A DNA stretch of 38,037 nucleotides, taken from the IMG/VR virus record IMGVR_UViG_3300002053_000030, positions 1 to 38,037 of that record. One strand, given 5' to 3'. The DNA comes from a virus. The notes beneath the pieces were generated by a model. That model saw only the letters and a program-made list of their open reading frames with translations. It made no database searches and was not told where the DNA came from. The stretch's first letter is position 1. Every line of letters starts with the position of its first letter. Shown one piece after another: positions 8,559 through 17,100 of this stretch. A program made the translations under genes and the position numbers.

Positions 8559-9797
8559 ATGGCGATATCGCAAGCACTCGCGGCAGGACGGGCAAACGCA
8601 ATCCGGTATGATCCGGGCGCGCTCGGCAACCCTTACCAGGTCGTTCCTATGCTTCGTGAAATGGCGGCCAGGGGGCGGGTCGCCCCTCAGTTGCCAGGAT
8701 TATTCGGTGCAAGCCGGGTAATTCGTGGAGGCCGGTCTTCAGCGGGTAGGGCCGTAGGAAGACCGTCTGCGGCAGACATTGCAGAAGGAGCGGCTGAATT
8801 ATCCTTGAAACAGCGTGAAATGGATATCAGAGAACGCGAAATGGCCGTTAAAGAAAGAGAGGCGATTGAATCCGAACGCGAAGGCATTAACACGCGCTAT
8901 CAGGAACGTATGAATCAGGCGCAGGCCCGGTACATGAAAGACGTGGCCTTTCCACAGGAAATGGCAATCAAAGGCCGCGCTCAAGATGTAGCAGAGCGGG
9001 CCCAGACGGAAGCGGAAGCGGCCGGCGCTTACACCAGGGAGAAAGGCCGCAAAGAAACAACCATGAAGGAAAACGAGCAGGAACTTCGCAAGGATTATTC
9101 TATCGCTCAGTGGGGTCTTGCCAACAAGAACAAAGACGCCATCCTGCAGTTTTTCGATAAGCACGGCGACGAGAATAGCTACATCGATGATATCCAGTTT
9201 TCCCCACCTATAAGTTACGATGAAATGGGGAATCCTATCCCTAATCCAGACGACCCGGACGGTATGCTGGTCTACTATACCGGCCAGAAAGACCCTCAAT
9301 ATTTTGCGAATCGCGGTGAGTTCATGCAAGGGCTCATGGGTTGGGTAGCGCCCGACGTTCTCAAGGAAATGGTCAAATACAACGCGAAAACAGCCAAAGG
9401 CGGCATTACAGAGAAAGACTTGCTGAAACTTAGGCAAGACGCCTTGAAGCAATATAAATCCGATCCTGATGTCTATAATGTTGCAGGCGAGAAAAGAGAA
9501 GGAGCGCCCGATTTCGAAACTTATGCCAAGGATTATATCGCCAATGTGACCGGAACGCAGCCAGCGCCCGAGCAAGAAGAAGCCAAGGCCGGAGCCGAAG
9601 AAGGAGCGGAAAAGACCAAAACATCCAGGCGAAACTACAAAACCATGCGCGACCCGAACACCGGATACACCGTTCGAAAGTATGCCGATGGCAGTTACGA
9701 ATTATTCGATAACCAGGGCCGTCTCATGAAAAGACGTTACCCTGATGGAAGGGAAGAAACTTACGTCGCTCGAGGTGCAATTCAGGGAAACAGGTAA
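8559..9797 (+). CDS. Coiled-coil internal virion (ejection) protein candidate, 412 aa
   Basis: The start chosen is ATG 8559, preceded by AGGAGGACAATAAG; a longer in-frame form from 8520 would overlap the previous gene by 38 nt and lacks its own ribosome site. Residues about 70-180 are a long charged coiled coil (MDIREREMAVKEREAIESER). A central globular part contains the FSPPISYDEMGNPIPNPDDP loop. An Ala/Glu linker (about 335-355) leads to a C-terminal basic domain with a repeated aromatic pattern (TGYTVRKYADGSYELFDNQG, then KRRYPDGREETY). Context places it with ejection proteins. The function is inferred, not demonstrated. Confidence 0.55.
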   Translation: MAISQALAAGRANAIRYDPGALGNPYQVVPMLREMAARGRVAPQLPGLFGASRVIRGGRSSAGRAVGRPSAADIAEGAAELSLKQREMDIREREMAVKEREAIESEREGINTRYQERMNQAQARYMKDVAFPQEMAIKGRAQDVAERAQTEAEAAGAYTREKGRKETTMKENEQELRKDYSIAQWGLANKNKDAILQFFDKHGDENSYIDDIQFSPPISYDEMGNPIPNPDDPDGMLVYYTGQKDPQYFANRGEFMQGLMGWVAPDVLKEMVKYNAKTAKGGITEKDLLKLRQDALKQYKSDPDVYNVAGEKREGAPDFETYAKDYIANVTGTQPAPEQEEAKAGAEEGAEKTKTSRRNYKTMRDPNTGYTVRKYADGSYELFDNQGRLMKRRYPDGREETYVARGAIQGNR

Positions 9798-9799
9798 TT

Positions 9800-12358
9800 A
9801 TGCCGAACTATTACGAAGATATCCCCTGGGAAGGTAATTGGGAGTCCTACGAGGAAGAGGAAGAAGAAGAGTTCTACCCTTCTGACGAAATTCCATGGGA
9901 AGGGCAATGGGAACCGACCGGTCCTATGCGGATTAGCGATATTCCGAAATCTATTGCTACAGGGGTAGGGACCGCGCTTAAAACCTTGCGCCCGATTATG
10001 GCCTTACAGGATATGCCTTATCTTGCCGGGAAAGGCCTGCAGGCAATCGGGGCCATTACGGGCCGAGAGGAAGACCTCGGGGCGCTCGGGGAATTCCTTA
10101 CTGAGGCATCCAGAACAGAACAAACCCGCAAGATAGCCGAGGAAACCGAGAAATATTGGGAAGAATCCCTTTCTCCAAGAGCCAAGGAACTAAAGAAAAA
10201 ACCGTTTCTCGGGCCTGAAGGCGTAACGGCAGCCGAAGCGGTACCCAAAATAGCCATGATGGCTGCCGAATCGATCCCCATGACATTTTTGGGCATGGGC
10301 GGCGGTATGGTTATTGCCCGTAGTTTGATTTCGGCCGGAATGAGCCCCGGAGTAGCCGGTATGATCGGCGGTGCAATCGGCGAAGGTGTCACGGCGGGAA
10401 TTTCCAATGCGGACCAGATTTACGAAGACTTGATCGCCCGCAACCCGGAAGACCTGGCCGAAATGCCGATTTACCAGGAAATATACGATGCCTTGCCCGA
10501 TAACCTCGATGAAGCTGGAAAGAAAAAGCTGGCCCGCAAAATCATGGCATTGGCCGGTAGCGCCTTTGTCGGGCTCACCACGACCGTATCGACCGGAATA
10601 TTGGGAGCACCGTCCGGATACGTCATGGGTAAAATCATTGGTGGCGAATCCAAGAATTTCCTGCGTAATATCATCCAGGAAGCCTTATCTGAAGGCCTGA
10701 TCGAAGAGGCGCCCCAGAGCGCTGTCGAGACGATCATGAGTAACGTGGCCACAAAGTACCTGGCCGATCCGGAACAAGGCATTACTGAAGGGGCATTAGA
10801 GGCCGCTATTGGAGGTGGGTTTACCGGTGCCCTCATGGGTGGCGGCATGGCCATACCAGGCACTATTGCAGGTCGCGCCCCGGATCAGATTACCCGCCAG
10901 ATCCTTGATGATTACCATGAAGGCAGGCTCACGTTTGGCGAGCTGAAAGAAATCCATGACGCCATCCCGCCGGATCATCCTACAGCCCTCGCAATCAATA
11001 AGATCATTACGGGATTAACCGCCAGTACGGAAACGCAGGATCTTTTGCCCGGCACGACCAAGGAAAGGCCTGAAGTCGATTTGGTGGATTTGACCGCCCT
11101 TGCCGAAGCGCCGCCTCCGGTTCCTGCAGCTCCGGAAGTTCCCGCGCCGCCCACATACCCCACGGGGTATCCATCCGTTCGAATAGGAGAAGAAGAGCCG
11201 CTCCTTGATATGTGGGAGCGTTTATCCGCGCAGCAGGCCGAAGCACGTAGAGTGCCCACCCCGGCAGAAGAATCGGCCAGAGTATTCGAGCAATACTATG
11301 AAGGGGAAGACTTACTCGATACCTGGCAAAGGTTGTCCGAGCAAACTGCGGCAGAACGGGCCGCAACGGAAGAAGAATTAGCCTACAGGGCCGCCGAAAC
11401 ACCGGCTGCCGCTGAAGGCCTAAGAGAACAATTAGCAGCAGAAGAAAGGGGGGAAGAATATGCCGGCAGGATACGAGAAGATGAGGGACAAATTCTTCCA
11501 GGAGAAGGTATCGGCTTGGGAGAAGCGGCACCCGAGGGACAATATGTCGAAGAAGAAGAGGGCGGACTTGTACGACCGGGCGCAGGGGAAGGCCGCCCGG
11601 ATTTGGAACTCGAAGAACCCGGGCAACCCGGTAGGCCGGGGGAGGCCATAACCATTGAAGACATCGAAGGCGCGGCCGAAGCGGGTCCGAGCGAAATCAC
11701 TGCCGAACTGGAAGGCCAAGAGATTGAGACGGAGCCGACCGAGGCCCAGGCAGAAGCGGGGAATTACAAAAAAGGACACGTAACCTGGCAAGGCCTGGAT
11801 ATCACGATCGAGAACCCGAAAGGATCCACCAGGACAGGAAAAGACGAAGACGGTAAGGCCTGGGATCGGGAACTCAAAAGCCATTATGGCTATATCCGGC
11901 GCACGGAAGCGAAAGACGGCGATCAGGTCGATGTATTCGTCGGGGAGCAAACGGATAGCGATAAAGTTTTCATTGTGAACCAGGCTAAAGCCGACGGCAG
12001 TTTCGATGAGCACAAAGTCATGGTCGGCTTCATGACCGAACCGATGGCGCGGGCTGGCTATCTGGCCAATTATGAACCTGGGTGGGACCGGATTTTATCC
12101 ATTCAGGAGATGACCATCGATCAGTTCAAAGGCTGGTTAGAGGCGGCTGATTTTACCAAGCCGGCCGGACCTCCAGCGGCAGTTGCGCCAAAAGCCGCGC
12201 CTACTCCGGAAGGCCTGGAAGGCGTTACCATAAGCAGGAAAATAATGACCGATACGGGTGAGGAAATGACGGTAAAAATGGATGCAAAAGAGGCTTATGA
12301 CGAAATTACCGCCGATATTGACAAATGGAATACTCTCTTAGAATGCCTGGGGATGTAG
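9800..12358 (+). CDS. Polyvalent ejected protein with C-terminal inorganic-pyrophosphatase-like domain
   Basis: An 852-aa protein. Residues 1-40 hold two copies of an IPWEGxWE motif in an acidic context. Residues about 140-300 and 325-360 contain Gly/Ala-rich hydrophobic segments (GMGGGMVIARSLISAGMSPG; GGGFTGALMGGGMAIPGTIA) that could insert in membranes. Residues about 400-650 are an acidic, Pro-rich linker with two LLDxWxRLSxQ repeats. Residues 654-790 match the inorganic-pyrophosphatase domain described in phage polyvalent proteins (Iyer and colleagues): GNYKKGHVTWQGLDITIENP, HYGYI and KDGDQVDVFVG with Asp706, Asp708 and Asp711. It is probably packaged in the virion and injected. The linker region overlaps an out-of-frame small gene at 11460-11651. 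Confidence 0.75.
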   Translation: MPNYYEDIPWEGNWESYEEEEEEEFYPSDEIPWEGQWEPTGPMRISDIPKSIATGVGTALKTLRPIMALQDMPYLAGKGLQAIGAITGREEDLGALGEFLTEASRTEQTRKIAEETEKYWEESLSPRAKELKKKPFLGPEGVTAAEAVPKIAMMAAESIPMTFLGMGGGMVIARSLISAGMSPGVAGMIGGAIGEGVTAGISNADQIYEDLIARNPEDLAEMPIYQEIYDALPDNLDEAGKKKLARKIMALAGSAFVGLTTTVSTGILGAPSGYVMGKIIGGESKNFLRNIIQEALSEGLIEEAPQSAVETIMSNVATKYLADPEQGITEGALEAAIGGGFTGALMGGGMAIPGTIAGRAPDQITRQILDDYHEGRLTFGELKEIHDAIPPDHPTALAINKIITGLTASTETQDLLPGTTKERPEVDLVDLTALAEAPPPVPAAPEVPAPPTYPTGYPSVRIGEEEPLLDMWERLSAQQAEARRVPTPAEESARVFEQYYEGEDLLDTWQRLSEQTAAERAATEEELAYRAAETPAAAEGLREQLAAEERGEEYAGRIREDEGQILPGEGIGLGEAAPEGQYVEEEEGGLVRPGAGEGRPDLELEEPGQPGRPGEAITIEDIEGAAEAGPSEITAELEGQEIETEPTEAQAEAGNYKKGHVTWQGLDITIENPKGSTRTGKDEDGKAWDRELKSHYGYIRRTEAKDGDQVDVFVGEQTDSDKVFIVNQAKADGSFDEHKVMVGFMTEPMARAGYLANYEPGWDRILSIQEMTIDQFKGWLEAADFTKPAGPPAAVAPKAAPTPEGLEGVTISRKIMTDTGEEMTVKMDAKEAYDEITADIDKWNTLLECLGM
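11446..11454 (+). promoter_or_regulatory. Ribosome binding site for nested gene
   Basis: The purine run AAGGGGGGA, inside the 852-aa gene, lies 5 nt before the ATG at 11460. It decides the start of the nested +1-frame gene and is as strong as the sites of ordinary genes here. Confidence 0.5.
11460..11651 (+). CDS. Nested out-of-frame small basic protein inside the 852-aa gene
   Basis: A 63-aa ORF in the +1 frame relative to the host gene, covering the codons of host residues about 554-617. It has its own ribosome binding site. Unlike other shadow frames it reads as a normal soluble protein: MPAGYEKMRDKFFQEKVSAW, a basic helix with KKKRADLYDRAQGKAARIWN, and a Gly-rich end (NPGNPVGRGRP). The pattern 'GYEKMRDKF ... 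KAAxIWNSxxPxNPV' strongly recalls small free-standing phage proteins of unknown function. In the same stretch the host frame is only Gly/Glu/Pro-rich linker. This suggests the small gene is older and the long frame overprints it. Expression is not proven. Confidence 0.6.
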   Translation: MPAGYEKMRDKFFQEKVSAWEKRHPRDNMSKKKRADLYDRAQGKAARIWNSKNPGNPVGRGRP

Positions 12359-12359
12359 C

Positions 12360-12752
12360 ATGAAAAAGATGTCCATTAACGAAATAGAAAGGCGCTACAA
12401 GGAAAAAGGCCTGGAAGTCCTGGATAAATCAGGAAATCCTGTAAAATTCGGACAGATAAAGATGAAAATGGCCTGCAAAAAGAGCAGCATGGAACCATTA
12501 CCCCCTGATCACGCAGAAAAAATCCTGTCCATCATGGACGTTATAGAAAAAAACGCACAACTTGAAAGTAAGGCCCTTCTTGTTCTTGCGGAAGCAATAT
12601 TTCAGAAATTACAGGAGATGAATGTTCAACCGGCAAAAATCATCGCTATGCCTGAAAATCCAAAACCCAGGCAATGGCGGTTCGAAATAGAAAGAAACCC
12701 CATAAACGGTCGCATTCAAGAGATCCTTGCGAAGGAAATAACAGGAGAATAA
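12360..12752 (+). CDS. Hypothetical protein, 130 aa
   Basis: The ATG lies 1 nt after the stop of the 852-aa gene, with a weak ribosome site (GGGGATG), so translation is probably coupled. The N-terminus (MSINEIERRYKEKGLEVLDK, then GNPVKFGQIKMKMACKKSS) is charged and helical. A central helix follows (HAEKILSIMDVIEKNAQLES), then a basic C-terminus around PKPRQWRFEIERNPINGRIQ. There is no signal peptide, membrane segment or enzyme motif. It may be a chaperone or assembly partner of the preceding polyvalent protein, but that is inference from position only. I do not recognise the family. Confidence 0.5.
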   Translation: MKKMSINEIERRYKEKGLEVLDKSGNPVKFGQIKMKMACKKSSMEPLPPDHAEKILSIMDVIEKNAQLESKALLVLAEAIFQKLQEMNVQPAKIIAMPENPKPRQWRFEIERNPINGRIQEILAKEITGE

Positions 12753-12758
12753 GGTCTT

Positions 12759-13961
12759 ATGTATAGGAACGTGGCAGGCCAGATAGTGGCTGTATATGCT
12801 TGGAATACAGCCGCCGGAGCACCTCAAACGGGAGATTCTGCCAATATCACTGCCCAGATTTCCTTGGACGCCGGTGCTTGCGCGGCCACCGCTGATACTA
12901 ATCCATCGCAACTTGATGCCGTAGATGCTCCCGGAGTTTACCTGTTCGGCTTAAGCCAGGCAGAAACCGATGCCGCTTTTATCGTAATTCAGGCAGTCAG
13001 TTCAACGGCAAACGTCCATATTGATCCTTTGTTTATTTATACAGATTTGGTAACGCCCGCCACACTTGCAACGCTCGCGGCATCGATCGTGAATGAATGG
13101 GAAACGCAGTCTCAGGCCGATCCGACCGGTTTTCATGTAAACGTCATGGAGGTCAACGGAACGCCCCAGACGGCCAACGATAATGGCGCAGACATCAATG
13201 CGATCCTAACAGATACGAACGAATTGCAGACAGATTTGACGAATGGCGGGCGTCTCGATTTGCTGATTGACGATATTCTTGCTGACACGAATGAGCTGCA
13301 GGCAGACGATACTCCGGCCGCCCTGGCGGCTATCGATGGTAAAATCGACACGATTGACGGAATTGTAGATACTATCTTGGTGGACACAAACGAACTTCAA
13401 ACAGACGATATTCCTGGATCCCTGGCAACGATCGAAGGGAAAATCGATACGATAGACGGCATCGTTGACAATATTCTGGTGGACACGAATGAACTCCAAA
13501 CGGACGATATTCCGGGATCATTAACGGCGATCGACGGAAAGATCGATACGATTGATGGAATTGTAGATTCGATACTTGTGGATACGGACGAGTTACAGGC
13601 AGACGATATTCCAGGTTCCTTGGCAACCATAGAGGGAAAGATCGATACGATTGACGGGATCGTTGACGATATCCTGCTTGATACGGATGAATTGCAAACG
13701 GACGATGTTCCTGGCCTAATCGCTGCACTGAACAACATATCCGTATCAGACATAACCGGGGTGGAAGTTGACAATGACGGAACGGCAATTTCCCTTGCCG
13801 GGGCATTGAAGCTCTGCCTTTCTGTGCTTACGGGAAAATCATCAGGAGGTGGAACGGCCACGATTGTTTTCAGGGATATCGCAGATTCAAAAAACAGAAT
13901 TTCAGCGACCGTCGATATCAATGGAAACAGAACCGCCATTGGTACAAGAGACGCCAGCTAA
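12759..13961 (+). CDS. Repeat-containing tail fibre-like protein
   Basis: A 400-aa protein. Residues 1-100 form a beta domain (GQIVAVYAWNTAAGAPQTGD ... GVYLFGLSQAETDAAFIVIQ) seen at the N-termini of many phage fibre proteins. Residues about 140-325 consist of repeats with the core KIDTIDGIVDxILVDTNELQ: four 33-residue copies plus two shorter degenerate copies in front. These give a regular, probably trimeric coiled or beta-helical shaft. The C-terminal 80 residues contain GVEVDNDGTAISLAGALKLC and FRDIADSKNRISATVDINGN, a compact tip domain. It is a candidate receptor-binding or shaft protein. Repeat number could vary between strains. Confidence 0.6.
   Translation: MYRNVAGQIVAVYAWNTAAGAPQTGDSANITAQISLDAGACAATADTNPSQLDAVDAPGVYLFGLSQAETDAAFIVIQAVSSTANVHIDPLFIYTDLVTPATLATLAASIVNEWETQSQADPTGFHVNVMEVNGTPQTANDNGADINAILTDTNELQTDLTNGGRLDLLIDDILADTNELQADDTPAALAAIDGKIDTIDGIVDTILVDTNELQTDDIPGSLATIEGKIDTIDGIVDNILVDTNELQTDDIPGSLTAIDGKIDTIDGIVDSILVDTDELQADDIPGSLATIEGKIDTIDGIVDDILLDTDELQTDDVPGLIAALNNISVSDITGVEVDNDGTAISLAGALKLCLSVLTGKSSGGGTATIVFRDIADSKNRISATVDINGNRTAIGTRDAS
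13332..13727 (+). repeat. Four in-frame 99-bp tandem repeats in fibre gene
   Basis: Units start at 13332, 13431, 13530 and 13629, exactly 99 bp (33 codons) apart. They encode I-D/E-G-K-I-D-T-I-D-G-I-V-D-x-I-L-x-D-T-x-E-L-Q. DNA is diverged at synonymous positions, while protein is nearly constant, so this is a coding repeat under selection and not a recent duplication or a CRISPR. Confidence 0.85.
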
Positions 13962-13973
13962 AGGGGATTAGAA

Positions 13974-14180
13974 ATGGCCCTCTTGACGGCAGGCTACTGG
14001 CCGACTGCATATTGGGCAGAAAGTTATTATGCAGACAACTTTTGGCCTGATTATGGGACAGCAGCAGCAGAGGAAGAAGAGTTTGGTGGCGCTCAATTCA
14101 TTAAAAAACCATTTTCATACATCATGGAAGAAGAGGAACTTCTCATCTTCATGCGGGCATTCTTGGAGGTCATAAGTTGA
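13974..14180 (+). CDS. Small aromatic-rich hypothetical protein
   Basis: A 68-aa protein with ribosome site AAGGGG before ATG and a stop overlapping the TTG start of the giant gene. The N-terminal half is unusually rich in Trp and Tyr (TAGYWPTAYWAESYYADNFW), followed by an acidic middle (AAAEEEEFGG) and a short C-terminal helix ending FMRAFLEVIS. Proteins with a repeated 'GYW...YW...YW' opening are common as small virion proteins in phages of this type. Coupling to the giant gene suggests co-expression. No function can be assigned. Confidence 0.5.
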   Translation: MALLTAGYWPTAYWAESYYADNFWPDYGTAAAEEEEFGGAQFIKKPFSYIMEEEELLIFMRAFLEVIS

Positions 14181-17100
14181 GCAGCTTAAGTCATTGCCTG
14201 GAATTACATACGAACCTTTTTTCTGATGAAGAAAAGAATCAAGTCAGGAATGCCGCCGCCGAATATCGCAAGGAAGGATTTGACGCTCAGATTGCCAATG
14301 TGTCAGCCGTGGAAGACATTATCCGGGATCTCGAACAAGAACGAGCGGATATCGTAAAACAGGCAACCGGCAAAAAACCTCCCATAAAACCCGAAGTCCC
14401 GCCAAAGCCGGAAGTGTCCGCGATCGAAGCGGAAATCGCCGAGACGCCTATCGAGGAAATTGAACGGATGATTGAGGAAGCCGCACCGGAAGAAATAGCT
14501 CCGGTTGAAGAGGCTGCGGCGCCGGCCGTTGCGGAAGAAGGGGCCGCACCGGTACCACCGACAGCGCCCAAGCCTCCGACAGAAAAACCCGCCGTGCCGA
14601 AAGCGTCCGATATTGCCAAGAAAGCTGCCAAGGCGGGCGTGCAAGGCGTCGATGAGGCCATTACGGGACTTTACGAACTCTTTGGAGGAAAAGGTGTTGT
14701 TCGGACGTTCCCTGGCGCCATAGACGAAAAAACCTACGCTGCGGCCAAGCCTCACTTTGAGGCGGCCCTGGCAAAGTGGAAAGAAGCCGGAAAGAACCTG
14801 AAAGACCTGGTTCAATTCCTGGTCAACAATTTCGGGAATGGCATCAAGCCTTATATCTCACGCTGGATGCGTGAATTGAAGGGCATAACGGAAATAGAAG
14901 AAGCCGAAGGAGCCAAGGCGCCCACACTCGAAGAAGCCGTCGGGGAAGAGGAAAAAGGCAAGAAAGAGAAAAAGAAAGTCAAGAAACTCAAAGATGTCGG
15001 GGAGCGCCGCTGGAAACGGGCGGGAATGTCTACCGAAGACAGGATCGAAAAGATCACGCTCGAACTGGACAAGGAAATCACCGAAACAGATACCAAAAAA
15101 GTCCTGGCCGCCCTCCAACGCATGACGGTCAAGGCTACCCTGATCCCTACCAATGAATTATCCAAGGATGCTACACCTGGCCTGATCCGATGGTTTAACG
15201 CCATGCGCCGTGACATTGTCGGATTCACCGAGTGGGCCGGCAAGAAATTCGGGGGCCGAAAAGGGTGGGGAAAAAGCTACGAGGACGCCATCCAGGAAGC
15301 TCTCAGCGGCCCTACCGGAAAAGAAGAAGTCCGGAAGATGGCGGCGAAATACATTGCGACCCTGGAACAGCTCGCCGAAGCGATTACCAGCGGCACGACG
15401 ATTTCTCAGGCGCGGGACGCTCTAATCAGGCTGATGGTTGACGAATCGAATTACGAAATCCGCAAACTCGATAATATCGTCAACTTTTACGATCTGTCCA
15501 GCGGCACCTTGGATGGCATCCTTACCGAATGGGGTCAATCGTATACAGATATTGTGAAATACAGCCTCTTCACCATGCAGAAAAATATCCTCACCAAGTG
15601 GACGGACAGGCTGATTGAGAAAGAAAACGATGAGGAAAAGAATCTCAAGATAGTCCGGGAACGACGAAAAATCTTCGATATCGAGACGGATGGTGCCGAG
15701 AGAAAAGGTAAAAACGTAACAGGACAAGACCTGATCGATACGTTCGGCCTTGGTACCGTGGCGTTCGGGAACTGGACGGAAGGCCCGCACAGACAGAAGA
15801 GCGTGAACCTTACGTTCGATTCGCTCTATGACCTGGTGAAAATCCTCGGCGCTCCTGCCAAGGCGGCATCGTACAACATGGAAAGGCGCCTCGGGATCAT
15901 GTACGGTGCCCGAGGGCGCGGAGGGAGAGCGGCAGCGACTTTTCATCCGGAAGACAACACGATCAATCTCACCAAGACACACGGGGATGGCAGCCTGGCC
16001 CATGAATGGGGTCACGGGTTTGATTTTTATTCTAAAGTCAGCATGAAGAACAACGAGAATGAGGAATACCGTTCTTACAACCCGTTCGACGACCTCAAGC
16101 ACGCCTTTAAATTCAAGTACGACCTCAGCAGTATGATGCAGACCGTCGAAGACCTCTTGCGCGGTATTCATTATACCTCGAGGAAAGGTCGGAACCGGCT
16201 CAAGGAAGCCGAGAACTGGATCAAGGATAAATGGGAAAGCGAGTTCGTCTCGAAAACCAGGTTCTGGACGGACGCAATCGGCCTGGATGGCGGGAAACAA
16301 GGCAAATATTGGTCACAGCCGGTCGAGATGTTCGCCCGCGCTTTTGAGGCCTACGTTGCGGATAACCTGGAAAAGGAAAACTACTACCTGGTCGATCCGG
16401 CTTTTGTGGCATCCGGCGCAGTGGAAGAACTTTTCAGGCGGGAGCACGGCGCCTACCCGACTGAAGAAGAACGGGACCGATTCAATGAGTTGTTCAAAGC
16501 CTTCTTCGACGGTATGACCTGGGACGAGAACGGCGTGCCGACCATGAAACCGGATTATGTTCCGGTTACCTTGCAGGAATATCTCTCAGCGAAAGAGAAT
16601 GTCCAAAAAGTCCTGGATACCCTGGAAGATATTTACAAGGCGCTCTATGCCGGAAAACAATCGGAAGACGGCCTTTACTGGTATGCCTATCGGGATACCA
16701 CCCGGGCGCCAGAGATGCAGCCCCAGGGCGTCATGGCGTTCGATGACGAATACAGACAGGAAGGCTTTACCGGCCAAGGCGCTATCGGATATGGAGAAAG
16801 CGTACACCCGGACGATGTGATCAAATACGGTCTGGAACCGATCGTTCATGAAAAGACCGATAAAACTCAGTATTTAGAGGTGGGGGAAGATGGAACAGTT
16901 ATCAGCGATTGGACGACAGGCGGCGCGGCATTGGGAGAGTCATCGGCCCGAGATGGTGAAACATTTAAAGAAGGTGGGGGAGTATCGACTGGCACTGATC
17001 GAGGCGCAGGAGTCGGTGAGGAGGGGGCTGGCGGACCTGGTGTCGAGGAAGGGGGTGAACTTCCAGGCGGCGAAGGAGTTACTGATGACGGAGCGGATTT

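Noticed and set aside
8799-9575. Antisense frame of 258 codons
   Set aside because: Shadow of the coiled-coil ejection protein gene; Phe/Leu/Arg-rich and lacking a ribosome site.
13332-13727. Regular repeats as a CRISPR array
   Set aside because: Period is 99 bp with no short repeat/spacer structure, and the repeats are in frame in a fibre-like protein.
15422-16300. Antisense frame of 292 codons
   Set aside because: Shadow of the LPD1-like zincin region; no initiation signal and no recognisable motif.
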